Part shown: piece by piece, positions 1-7,591 of the stretch
Position numbering within the stretch: position 1 is the first letter of the stretch
Layout: each line of letters opens with the position of its first letter
Assembly (NCBI GenBank): GCA_029007865.1
Contig: JAQXIQ010000022.1
Span: 1-38,795 of the forward strand
DNA length: 38,795 nucleotides
Reading direction: 5' to 3'
Origin: Bacillota bacterium
GTDB lineage: Bacteria; Bacillota; Clostridia; Christensenellales; QALW01
Program-made: the position numbers and the translations under genes
Notes under the pieces: generated by a model
What the model saw: only the letters and a program-made list of their open reading frames with translations
Told to the model about the DNA's origin: nothing
Database searches by the model: none

Positions 1-328
1 TGCCTATCGCCGTGCTTATCTGCACCGCCTCGCTCATGGGCATGCCCATTTTAATCAGCATGGGCATTACCAGTGCCGCTCCGGTTATGCCGTGATTTAT
101 TCGGTTAACCAGATTGCCAACGTCGTGCAGATATCCGGTTATTTCTGTAAGCTCAACAGTGCGCCTGTCATACCCTAACGCCGATAGTATATCCGCCGCT
201 GTACGGCTGACATATCCGACATGCCTCAGTCCGTGCTCCGTATATCCCAGCACCTCTAACGCTCTGTTGGCGGCATTTATCATCTCTGCGGCATCAACAT
301 TTTCTTTGACATCCTTAAGTGTAATCAA
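1..328 (-). CDS. HD-domain phosphohydrolase-like protein, 3' end cut by window edge
   Basis: Not in the ORF track because it runs off the left edge. Read on the minus strand, an open frame of about 109 codons begins at a TTG (328) preceded by AAAGGTG at a 6-base spacing. A GTG at 337 lies inside that ribosome binding site and is less likely. The translation carries HD-superfamily metal ligands in order: H in EHGLRHVGYVS, HD in ITGYLHDVGN, and H in INHGITGA. HD proteins are metal-dependent phosphohydrolases, often acting on nucleotides or cyclic dinucleotides, but the substrate cannot be told from this part. It is the last visible gene of the minus-strand run that starts at yunB, 34 bases after the helical-repeat gene. 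The C-terminus is missing because of the window, not because of a frameshift. Confidence 0.75.
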   Translation of the reverse strand, partial: MITLKDVKENVDAAEMINAANRALEVLGYTEHGLRHVGYVSRTAADILSALGYDRRTVELTEITGYLHDVGNLVNRINHGITGAALVMPMLIKMGMPMSEAVQISTAIG

Positions 329-362
329 GCTGTTCACCTTTCTTTGCGGCGCCGGCATCCGG

Positions 363-1169
363 TCAGCCCTCGACGCCCTGCTTCATCATTTCATAATACA
401 CATCGCCTTCGAACTCCCGCTCACGGCTCACCTCGCCGCCCAGCATTTCAATGGCATTGCATATTTCGGTATAATCCACATAATTTATATCTTTGGATTG
501 CGCCGCCTCCCGCAGCAGCGGCAGACAGCGTTCGTCCCCCGTTTCTCCCATCATGGCCGCAACAAAGGCCTTGTTTTGCGACTCCCTATACAGCTCTATT
601 GCAAAATCTGCAAGCCTTGCGTCCTTATATCTGCTGATAAGGGCGTTGAGCAGCAATTCCTTTGCACCGACCGAAGCGGCTTTTGCATATTCCTCAACAC
701 CGTACTCCAGGAACTCCGCGCCGGTGTTGCACAGCGCCTCGGCGCAGGCATTCACCACCTCATCCTCCTGCCTTGAGCAGCCTACGGTGTGCACAAAAGA
801 CTCTATGGGCAAAACCGAATCCATTTGCGACAGCATATTTATAATAAGCACCTTGACATCCTGCGCAAACATATTATTGCGGTAAAGCTCATAAAGGCCG
901 GCCTCGGTGTCGTTTTTACGCCTTACAATGAATTCGCAGACAATATCCGGAACATTCATTCCGGCAGATGCATATTGTCCTATCATGCCCACCAGCTCGC
1001 TGCCGCTTATATTCATAAGCGGCGCGCACTCCTTTTCCATCCACCGCTCATAGATCTGAGGCAGCACCTGTTCTACCTCCTCGGGCTTTTCGTATTTATC
1101 CTTGTTTGCAGCATACCATTTTTCAAAATATTCCCTGAATTCCGCATCATAATCGATCAGTCTGTTCAT
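363..1169 (-). CDS. Helical-repeat (HEAT-like) protein of unknown function
   Basis: A 268-residue acidic, soluble, all-helical protein with no signal peptide or membrane segment. The second half reads like degenerate HEAT/ARM-type repeats of about 30 residues (for example the stretches around NACAEALCNTGAEFLEYGVE and ALISRYKDARLADFAIELY), suggesting a protein-binding scaffold. I do not recognise a named family. I chose the ATG at 1169, which has AGGGGAT eight bases upstream. The ORF-track start at 1193 is a TTG lying inside the end of the TPR gene. The stop of the upstream TPR gene (1171) is one base before this start, so the two are translationally coupled and probably functionally linked. 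No catalytic motif is seen. Confidence 0.7.
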   Translation of the reverse strand: MNRLIDYDAEFREYFEKWYAANKDKYEKPEEVEQVLPQIYERWMEKECAPLMNISGSELVGMIGQYASAGMNVPDIVCEFIVRRKNDTEAGLYELYRNNMFAQDVKVLIINMLSQMDSVLPIESFVHTVGCSRQEDEVVNACAEALCNTGAEFLEYGVEEYAKAASVGAKELLLNALISRYKDARLADFAIELYRESQNKAFVAAMMGETGDERCLPLLREAAQSKDINYVDYTEICNAIEMLGGEVSREREFEGDVYYEMMKQGVEG

Positions 1170-1170
1170 A

Positions 1171-2724
1171 TTATACGATCCCCTTTTCCGCAAGTTTATC
1201 CATTATTTCTTTGCCCCGCTCATAAGCAAGGCCGTAAGCGTCACACAAGGCAGGAGTATCTATCGGCTCACCCACCGCGCTCAGCAGCACTGCATTGGCC
1301 GCAAAGGCGTATTCCTTATCGGGAGAGTCAATATCCAGCACATCGATGCCTGGCAGCTGCATATAAACATCGCCCACGGCCCGCCTGCCGAATTTTTCCT
1401 CAAGATGGGACGGTACGGTAAAGTTTCTCATACGAAACCTGTCCGTAAGATCACTCACTTTTATGATATCGCCGGCAATATTCACTCCGTCGTCGCAATC
1501 GGGTTCGGCATCCCTGAGCAGTGCGGCAAGCAGAAGCTTTTTGGCAGTGTCCGGATAATAGTCTAAAAGCAGCCGTCTGACGATATCTCTGATTTGCTCA
1601 TTCTCCATGTTCAGAGCGCCGACAACATCGCCCAGATCCGATGCTTCGGCATATCTCATAACCAGCACCAGGTCATGCTCCAGCAGGATATAATAATCGT
1701 CCGAGCTTCCGGGACTGTCCAGCAGAGAAAACAGCTCGGTACAAAGCATATCCATCTGCTCCGCCGTAGGCGCATAGCAATAGCTCATTCGCCCGGGAGG
1801 ATTATCCATTCTCAGATTCTTCAGGCAAAGCTCCGCCACTCCCCCTCCGTCCAGCATTTTAAGCCGTTCCAGCGCGGTAAAGGCTGCGCTTGTCTCGCCG
1901 GTATTATAAAATGCCGCAGCCAGGGCAAAGCCCGCTTCCTTCCAGAAGGTGTTTTCCTGATATATAGAAGCAAACACGTCCTTGGCCAGCTTATCTTCAC
2001 CACGGCTGTCGAAATACCTGCACAGCGTCTGCAGCTCCATTTCGGAACAGTCGCGTATTCCGGAAAGCAGCTTGGAATATCTTTTTTTACCGAAAGTGTT
2101 ATCCGTTTTTACGGCGGACATATATCCGAAAAGCATGGCCATAACATTTCCGGCGTCGGAGCTGAGCAGCTCATCCGCAGCCTTATATGCCTGCTCATAA
2201 TTCCCCATGGAAATATGCAGAGCAACGGAAAGCTCTTTTTCCTGTATGCCGGCATCGGCGCCTTGGCGGAATTGTGCTTTCCCGCCCCCGGACTGCCCTT
2301 CCTCCGCCTCATCGTCAGCTTCCATCGAGCTTATGATATCCAGCTCGGTTTTATACAGCCCGGCATCCGAAGCATAAACGCCTTCCGGATCCGTTTGCAG
2401 GCAAAGCTCTATATACCTTTTAGAGGCCTCATTCAAGCCCAGACAATAGCACGCCTCCCCCATATGAAAAAGCACCGTGGCTTTGTCCGCACTCTCCGGC
2501 TCCAGCGCAAGTGCCTCCGCACCGTAGGATATAGTCTCCTCATAAAAGCCTGCCTGGTTGAGCACCGATATAAGATCTATAATATATCTCTTATTGCGGC
2601 GATCCTCCGAGACCGCCTTGCGCAGATAGTATACCGCCTCCGGCAAACGCCCCGCATACGACGCATTGCTGCCCCGGTTATAGTAGCGCTCCGCCCTGCC
2701 TTTCAAGGCTATGATGTCACTCAT
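1171..2724 (-). CDS. Tetratricopeptide-repeat (TPR) protein
   Basis: A 517-residue cytosolic protein. Its first 130 residues show clear TPR helix pairs (AERYYNRGSNASYAGRLPEA, LNQAGFYEETISYGAEALAL, HMGEACYCLGLNEASKRYIE) with the usual small residues at repeat positions 8, 20 and 27. A second TPR-like region lies around residues 165-300, after an acidic linker near 140. The last about 200 residues are helical and unassigned. There is no signal peptide. The ATG start overlaps the end of hslO by 8 bases (ATGAGTGA), and the stop nearly touches the helical-repeat gene, so the three form a tight operon. TPR proteins are adaptors; the partner is unknown. Confidence 0.8.
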   Translation of the reverse strand: MSDIIALKGRAERYYNRGSNASYAGRLPEAVYYLRKAVSEDRRNKRYIIDLISVLNQAGFYEETISYGAEALALEPESADKATVLFHMGEACYCLGLNEASKRYIELCLQTDPEGVYASDAGLYKTELDIISSMEADDEAEEGQSGGGKAQFRQGADAGIQEKELSVALHISMGNYEQAYKAADELLSSDAGNVMAMLFGYMSAVKTDNTFGKKRYSKLLSGIRDCSEMELQTLCRYFDSRGEDKLAKDVFASIYQENTFWKEAGFALAAAFYNTGETSAAFTALERLKMLDGGGVAELCLKNLRMDNPPGRMSYCYAPTAEQMDMLCTELFSLLDSPGSSDDYYILLEHDLVLVMRYAEASDLGDVVGALNMENEQIRDIVRRLLLDYYPDTAKKLLLAALLRDAEPDCDDGVNIAGDIIKVSDLTDRFRMRNFTVPSHLEEKFGRRAVGDVYMQLPGIDVLDIDSPDKEYAFAANAVLLSAVGEPIDTPALCDAYGLAYERGKEIMDKLAEKGIV

Positions 2725-3586
2725 TGCACTCTCCGGATAAGCCCAGGAGCTCCTGAGCGGAAAACGTATACGCCGAATTGCAGAAGCGGCATTTCATCTG
2801 GGTAGTTTCCTGCTGTGCCAGCTCTGCCAGTTCGCCTTTCCCCAGGGACATCAGGGCCTGCTCCATCCTTTCGCGCGAGCAATCGCAATGATAGGCTATT
2901 GCGTCGGTCTGCAGCGGCATTACACCGATATCCCAGAAATTATCAAGCAGCAGCTCCTCCATGGATTCGTACTTTTCCACAAGCTCTCCGATGCCGCCCA
3001 AGCTGCGCAGCTTGTTTTCCAGCACCGTCAGCGTGTCGGCGTCACAGCCCGGCATAGGAGTAATCAGTATTCCTCCCGCCGCGGCATTATTGCCCATACG
3101 CTCTCCCAGCAGCACAGCCGACGGCGTCTGCTGGCTTATCTTATAATACGAAGCGATATCCTGAGCTATTTCTCCGGAAACAAGCTCGGAAACGCCGACA
3201 TAGGGTTCGGGCTGGCCCTCGTCACGGGTGACGGTAAGCTGACCTCTGCCCACTACGCCTCCGATATCCAGCTTGCCGTCATATCGCAGCGGAAGATCGG
3301 CCTGCGGATTGCGTATATATCCCTTTATCACTCCGTCCGTTGTAACCGTACAGATTATTTTGCCTGCGGGGCCGTTGCCGTCCACAATCAGAGACAGCTT
3401 ATCGTGCTTTCCCTTAAGACCGGCTCCCATCAGCACGGAAGCCGTAAGGCACCTGCCCAGCGCCGCGGCCGCGCACGGCGCACAGCCGTGTATCATGGCG
3501 GCAGTTTTATAAATCGCGGTGGAGCACACCGCTATCGCCGAAACCTTACCGTCACAAAGCAAGGCTCTTGAAAGTACATCCTTCAT
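2717..3586 (-). CDS. hslO: Hsp33 redox-regulated chaperone
   Basis: A 289-residue protein of typical Hsp33 length. The N-terminus (KDVLSRALLCDGKVSAIAV) and the substrate-binding fold region match the family. The C-terminal zinc-thiol switch is visible as CDCS followed by CRFC about 35 residues later, i.e. CxC plus CxxC. In the family, oxidation releases zinc and activates a cytosolic holdase that protects unfolding proteins during oxidative stress. I start it at the ATG at 3586, which has GGAGAG seven bases upstream. The ORF-track start at 3649 adds 21 residues not found in Hsp33. It overlaps the following TPR gene by 8 bases. Confidence 0.95.
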   Translation of the reverse strand: MKDVLSRALLCDGKVSAIAVCSTAIYKTAAMIHGCAPCAAAALGRCLTASVLMGAGLKGKHDKLSLIVDGNGPAGKIICTVTTDGVIKGYIRNPQADLPLRYDGKLDIGGVVGRGQLTVTRDEGQPEPYVGVSELVSGEIAQDIASYYKISQQTPSAVLLGERMGNNAAAGGILITPMPGCDADTLTVLENKLRSLGGIGELVEKYESMEELLLDNFWDIGVMPLQTDAIAYHCDCSRERMEQALMSLGKGELAELAQQETTQMKCRFCNSAYTFSAQELLGLSGECNE

Positions 3587-3682
3587 ATCAGTTCTCTCCA
3601 AAATAATAATCCTCCGCACGGCTAAGCGCTTCTCGCATAGTCCGCGCATAAATCTCCGACAGACAGTCAGAGCGGTACGGCT

Positions 3683-4420
3683 CTATTTGACACATACAAA
3701 GGTTATACGCTCGGTATTTTCGCGCACAGGTTCTTCCGTGTAACAATCAAAGCACCGTATATCTGAAAAGCCCACCTTGCGCAAAACGGACACAATTTCG
3801 TCCTGTCGGTAAATAAACTGCGTATGCCTCTCGTCAAAACGCTCATAGCGTCCGTCTTTATCCCGGACAAAAAAGCACAGTTCCATATTCACGCTGTTCT
3901 TCTGCGCATCGTATGAGTTCTGCCAGAAATATGTCAGTTCATCGTAATCCTCAAAAAACAGGTTGCTGCCGATAATTTCTTTTAGCTTATAGCTGCTGCT
4001 TATATCAAAGCAGAAGCTTCCGCCCTTTTTAAGGATATCGAACACTCCCTGAAAAAAGCTTTTCACCTTTTTTATTCCGTCCAGATAGTTTACCCCGTCG
4101 CAAACACAGCAAACCGCATCGGCGGCGCCGTATGTCCCGATATTGACCATGTTCTCGCAGGCAAACATAATTCTGCGACCGTTTTTGCGCGCCTTATCCG
4201 CAGCAACCTCCAGCATTTCCTCCGACTGGTCCATGCCGATGACCGCAGCTCCGGCGGCCGCCAGACGCACGGAAATACTGCCCGTTCCGCAGGCCGCGTC
4301 TATTATCCTGCGCCCGGGACGCACGCCGCAGTGCTTTATTATAAAAGAGCTCCAGGAGTCATACTCCACATTCGACATAAGCATGTCGTATACTCTTGCC
4401 AGTCCGCAGTATTCCATCAT
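3683..4420 (-). CDS. Class I SAM-dependent methyltransferase
   Basis: A 245-residue Rossmann-fold methyltransferase. Motif I is IIDAACGTGSISVRLA (residues about 39-54), the acidic loop after strand 2 is GMDQSEEMLE, and motif IV/post-I features follow in AADAVCCVCDGVNYL and LKKGGSFCFDIS. The overall pattern resembles the YqeM-like group of small-molecule or protein methyltransferases, but the substrate is unknown. Two adjacent ATG codons (4420 and 4417) overlap the TGA of the upstream DUF624 gene, and AAGGA lies directly before them, so translation is coupled. About 96 bases separate it from hslO. No membrane or export signals. Confidence 0.85.
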   Translation of the reverse strand: MMEYCGLARVYDMLMSNVEYDSWSSFIIKHCGVRPGRRIIDAACGTGSISVRLAAAGAAVIGMDQSEEMLEVAADKARKNGRRIMFACENMVNIGTYGAADAVCCVCDGVNYLDGIKKVKSFFQGVFDILKKGGSFCFDISSSYKLKEIIGSNLFFEDYDELTYFWQNSYDAQKNSVNMELCFFVRDKDGRYERFDERHTQFIYRQDEIVSVLRKVGFSDIRCFDCYTEEPVRENTERITFVCVK

Positions 4421-5322
4421 TCCTTGATTACTCTCCCCAATTTATCGCGCTTGGGCGCAAGACCGCGCCGCACCGGAGCCGTGCCGCCGGTAAGCTGATT
4501 ATTGAACTTGTCAAAAGCATGGTTTGCCAGCAGCATTTGGGCAAGCGCCACAAGAGCAAAGCCGATAACCAGAACCACCACCAGAGAAATTTGCCACAGC
4601 AAAGCGGCAAGAACTATACATATTGCGACGGACAGCACGAACAGGACAGCCTGTGGTATCTGCGCAAGAGCAATAAGCAAAGCGTTCTTCAGCAGCTGCC
4701 TGAAGTTCAGTTTATATGTTACCATAAGCGGGAAAACATAAACATCGGTCAGAAGAAAAACAACTGCCACGATGGTCACTACGCTCATTATCACATATTT
4801 AAGGGGCTCCGGCATTCCGTCTCCCGGCGCATACATTGCATTAAAGGTCCAGAAAAAGCAGGCATATACCAGTGCCGCCGACAGGCAGTTGTACAGCGCA
4901 GATGTCTTCCAGCTGCGTTTGAACTCCGTCCAGAAATCCCTGCCCGCCTGGGCGTGTTCTCCCCAGGACCAGTTCCTTATTACATAGAACATACCGGCCT
5001 TTGCGGGTCCCGTAACGGTATAAAGCGGTATACATATCAGCAAAAATGTATTCAGCCATGAAATAAACTGCTGAAATTTGTCCTCATCGCTCCACTGCAG
5101 TATCTCGGACATTTCCGGCAGACCGATTATAAATACCCAGACCGCAAACAGCAGAATCGGCAGCAGGAACAGCAAATACAGCAGATTAACCGTCAGCAAT
5201 CCGGTAAACCGAATTTTGATCACGTCAAAAAACTGATCGAATCTGTTGTCCGGAAGATCAGCCTTGGAAAAATCTTTTTTATCGGGGTTACCGTTTATCA
5301 GCTTATTAAACCACTTTCCCAT
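4417..5322 (-). CDS. YesL/DUF624-family membrane protein
   Basis: A 301-residue integral membrane protein with about five hydrophobic segments (VNLLYLLFLLPILLFAVWVF, WLNTFLLICIPLYTV, AALVYACFFWTF, VVTIVAVVFLLTDVYVFPLM and a long pair around IALAQIPQAVLFVLSVAICI and SLVVVLVIGFALVAL). The motif around TVTGPAKAGMFYVIRNW (GPAxAGM) and YVFPLMVTY are typical of the YesL family. Members often lie beside carbohydrate-uptake genes, but the function is not established. I start it at the ATG at 5322 (MGKWFNKL), preceded by GGAAGGG. The ORF-track start at 5526 reads backwards through the amidohydrolase end and is rejected. The basic C-terminal tail (PVRRGLAPKRDKLGR) should be cytoplasmic. Confidence 0.85.
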   Translation of the reverse strand: MGKWFNKLINGNPDKKDFSKADLPDNRFDQFFDVIKIRFTGLLTVNLLYLLFLLPILLFAVWVFIIGLPEMSEILQWSDEDKFQQFISWLNTFLLICIPLYTVTGPAKAGMFYVIRNWSWGEHAQAGRDFWTEFKRSWKTSALYNCLSAALVYACFFWTFNAMYAPGDGMPEPLKYVIMSVVTIVAVVFLLTDVYVFPLMVTYKLNFRQLLKNALLIALAQIPQAVLFVLSVAICIVLAALLWQISLVVVLVIGFALVALAQMLLANHAFDKFNNQLTGGTAPVRRGLAPKRDKLGRVIKE

Positions 5323-5383
5323 ATAATCGCACCCTTCCTTTGTACAAACGGCTTTTCGCGCCGCATGGATTTGTGTTTGTTTG

Positions 5384-6532
5384 CTATCCCTGAAGCTCCA
5401 GTATGCGGGAATATATTTCCAGTCCCACCTCAAGAGCCCGTTCATCAAAGTCAAAACAGTCGCTGTGCAGCTTTTTTTCCTCGGTGCCGTCTCCGCAGCC
5501 CAGGAACATAAAGGCCGCCGGAACACGGCGCTGATAAAAGGAAAAATCCTCTGCGATCATCATGGTCTCCACGCTTACGGCGGCAGGGCCCGCAATATCT
5601 CTGAGCTCATTGCACAGTGCCTCATCGTTGTTCACAAACGGATACAGCACTCTTTCGGTATAAACGGCGCTGCAGCCGAACATTCGCGCCGAAGCCTCGG
5701 CAAAGCCGGTGAGCCGCTCACGCACCGATGAATATATCTCATCGCTGAAGGTGCGCATCGTGCCCTGAAGCTTGCAGTAATCGCAGACGATGTTGCGCAC
5801 TTCTCCGCCGGAAATACTGCCAAAGGTTACAACACATTGCTCTGCCGGATTTACACACCGCGAAATAATTCCCTGGGCTCCCGATACAAACTGGCAGGCC
5901 GCCGCTATGGCGTCCGCCCCGCAATGCGGCATGGCGCCGTGCGCGCTTTTACCGTAAAACTCCACATCAAACTCACTTGCCTGAGCCATAAGCGCGCCGC
6001 TTTTAATGCCAACCGTACCCAAGGGCAGAGAAGGCATAAGATGGTATCCGTACATTCTGTCCACCGCGGGAGCATCCAGACATCCTGCATCAATCATGGA
6101 TTCAGCACCGCCGTACGATTCCTCTGCCGGCTGAAACAGCAGAACGATATTATATCTGATGCTGTCCTTGCAGTCGTTTATAAGCCGCGCCAGTCCAAGC
6201 AGTATTGCCATGTGTCCGTCGTGCCCGCAGGCATGCATAAAGCCGTTGTGGCAGCTGCTGTATTCCGCCTGCGTATTTTCCCGGATGGCCAGGGCATCCA
6301 TATCGGCGCGAAAGGCAACTGTTTCCGCGCTTGCGCCGGACATGAACACGGCCTTTATGCCGGTTTCTCCGCATTGACTTACCTCAAAGCAGGGGTACTG
6401 CTGCAGCTGCTCCAGAATAAAGCGGCTGGTTTTGTATTCCTTGTACCCTATCTCGGGTATTCTGTGCAGTGCGCGGCGCATCTGTGTCATATACGGCGCA
6501 TAGCTATGTATTTTTGATTGAATGTCCGTCAT
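5384..6532 (-). CDS. M20-family amidohydrolase (N-acyl amino acid / hippurate hydrolase type)
   Basis: A 382-residue metallohydrolase of the M20D group. Metal and catalytic residues are visible: ADMDAL near residue 75, ACGHDGHMAILLG (His/Asp), QPAEESYGGAESMI (Glu pair), YGYHLMP (His), AHGAMPH in the dimerisation-domain region, and a C-terminal HSDCFDFDE. Family members cleave N-acyl, N-aminoacyl or indole-acetyl amides in the cytosol; the exact substrate is not shown. I choose the ATG at 6532 (MTDIQSK) with AGGAG ten bases upstream, rather than the GTG at 6559, which has no ribosome binding site. It sits between yunB and the DUF624 gene on the same strand. Confidence 0.92.
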   Translation of the reverse strand: MTDIQSKIHSYAPYMTQMRRALHRIPEIGYKEYKTSRFILEQLQQYPCFEVSQCGETGIKAVFMSGASAETVAFRADMDALAIRENTQAEYSSCHNGFMHACGHDGHMAILLGLARLINDCKDSIRYNIVLLFQPAEESYGGAESMIDAGCLDAPAVDRMYGYHLMPSLPLGTVGIKSGALMAQASEFDVEFYGKSAHGAMPHCGADAIAAACQFVSGAQGIISRCVNPAEQCVVTFGSISGGEVRNIVCDYCKLQGTMRTFSDEIYSSVRERLTGFAEASARMFGCSAVYTERVLYPFVNNDEALCNELRDIAGPAAVSVETMMIAEDFSFYQRRVPAAFMFLGCGDGTEEKKLHSDCFDFDERALEVGLEIYSRILELQG

Positions 6533-6603
6533 CGGTGCATATCTCCTGAAGATAATCACTTTATTTTACTTTATATTGATAAAAATATCAAATGAATATT
6601 TCG

Positions 6604-7263
6604 TTAATCCGGTATAAGATTCAACATTTTATCCGTATCATCCACATAAACATAGCTGTTCGGCACAACACCCACCACAATGCACTCCGAAACCACTATC
6701 TGTGTTCTGACTTCCACCCTTTTACTGCCTCCCGGCATAACCACCGCAATGTCGTTTTTTATCTCAAGATAAATACGGTGTCTGGTCTGATTTATGCCGG
6801 CTGAGGCGAATTCACTGATATAGGCGGTCTCGACATTGCCTATCGGCTGCACCTGTATGCCCACGGAAGGCCCCATACCTGAAAACAGATCGCTGCCAAA
6901 AAGCGCAGTCCATTTAATGTATATGCTCTGCTCCGACAGTTCATCCAGCTTTTTCTGCATCTCTTTGGACGTACTGTGCGCAAGAGCGTTCATTTTTACC
7001 GAATTTGCCTTAACATAGCTCACAACTCCCTCAGTATTGGTCTCAACTTTTATCAGGTCCATAAAATCCGCATTCTGCGCCACAACATCCAGCACACACT
7101 CATTGGCAAGTCCGGTGATCTTAGCCTTGATTCTGGCATCGGCGGTTTCTGCAAGAAGTTCGTTTGCCCGCTGCTCCACCGTAACATACACGGTAACCGC
7201 AGCCGCAGCGGTTATGGCCGCAATTATTACACACAATCTCTTTCTGCTTCTACGTTTTTTCAT
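6604..7263 (-). CDS. yunB: Sporulation protein YunB
   Basis: A 219-residue protein with a basic N-terminus (KKRRSRKR), one signal-anchor helix (about residues 12-30) and an extracytoplasmic domain. The segments TVEQRANELLAE, PIGNVETAYISEFASAGINQTRHRIYLEI and VRTQIVVSECIVVGVVPNSY match the YunB family, which in Bacillus is transcribed by sigma E in the mother cell. This is the main evidence that the host belongs to a sporulating lineage. The ATG has GGAG eight bases upstream. It is the first gene of the minus-strand run and is divergent from the PBP gene. I could not identify a sigma-E promoter with confidence. Confidence 0.92.
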   Translation of the reverse strand: MKKRRSRKRLCVIIAAITAAAAVTVYVTVEQRANELLAETADARIKAKITGLANECVLDVVAQNADFMDLIKVETNTEGVVSYVKANSVKMNALAHSTSKEMQKKLDELSEQSIYIKWTALFGSDLFSGMGPSVGIQVQPIGNVETAYISEFASAGINQTRHRIYLEIKNDIAVVMPGGSKRVEVRTQIVVSECIVVGVVPNSYVYVDDTDKMLNLIPD

Positions 7264-7367
7264 GTCTCACACTCCGTCCCAAGACTTGCCGTATTCAGAA
7301 AACCTCAGTGAAGGTATTTATCGGTTCTCCGTGTTTTCCGACGGGCAATGGCATTTTTCATACCGTA

Positions 7368-7402
7368 CACCCGTTTTTCGCTTTAGCGGTGAAAAACGGG
7401 TG
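7368..7402. repeat. Long inverted repeat in the yunB/PBP intergenic region
   Basis: CACCCGTTTTT pairs with AAAAACGGGTG, with an inner CGC-TTTA-GCG helix and a two-base bulge. It is not followed by a U-run on either strand, so it is not a classical terminator. It could be an operator or a transcription-blocking hairpin between the divergent units. Confidence 0.6.
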
Positions 7403-7452
7403 ATTATTATGTTAATAAAGAATTAAATCTTTGTCATAAAGCTCAAATATCC

Positions 7453-7482
7453 TTGTTTGTACAGCCCGTGTTATGTTATAAT
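7453..7482 (+). promoter_or_regulatory. Predicted sigma-A promoter of the PBP gene
   Basis: TATAAT at 7477-7482 preceded by TG (extended -10, within TTATGTTATAATAC) and a weak -35 TTGTTT 18 bases upstream. It lies about 110 bases before the PBP start. The same 14-base -10 block recurs upstream of the nitroreductase gene. Confidence 0.65.
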
Positions 7483-7591
7483 ACAATATATTCGTATACC
7501 CATAAAAGAAAACCATTGTTCTGAGTATAAGCGGTCATTAAAGTTTACGGCACTGCGAATAAACCGAAAAGGAGTTTGCAACAGCAGTATT

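Larger units (their letters stand above)
7264..7591. other. Divergent intergenic region between yunB and the PBP gene
   Basis: About 330 bases without a supported gene. It holds the leftward yunB ribosome binding site, a long inverted repeat (7368-7402) and the rightward PBP promoter (7453-7482). The ORF-track extension of the PBP frame back to 7457 lies here and would begin inside the promoter, so it is not coding. Confidence 0.6.

Noticed and set aside
114-776. 220-codon plus-strand ORF and the similar long plus-strand ORFs opposite the minus-strand genes (789-1421, 1594-2805, 2888-3571, 5837-6517, 18231-19157, 35774-36787)
   Set aside because: They lie antisense to clear genes, have no ribosome binding sites worth the name and translate to low-complexity His/Arg/Leu-rich shadows typical of complementary frames.
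4417-5526. 369-residue version of the DUF624 protein
   Set aside because: The first 68 codons overlap the end of the amidohydrolase gene in another frame. A good GGAAGGG site marks the start at 5322.
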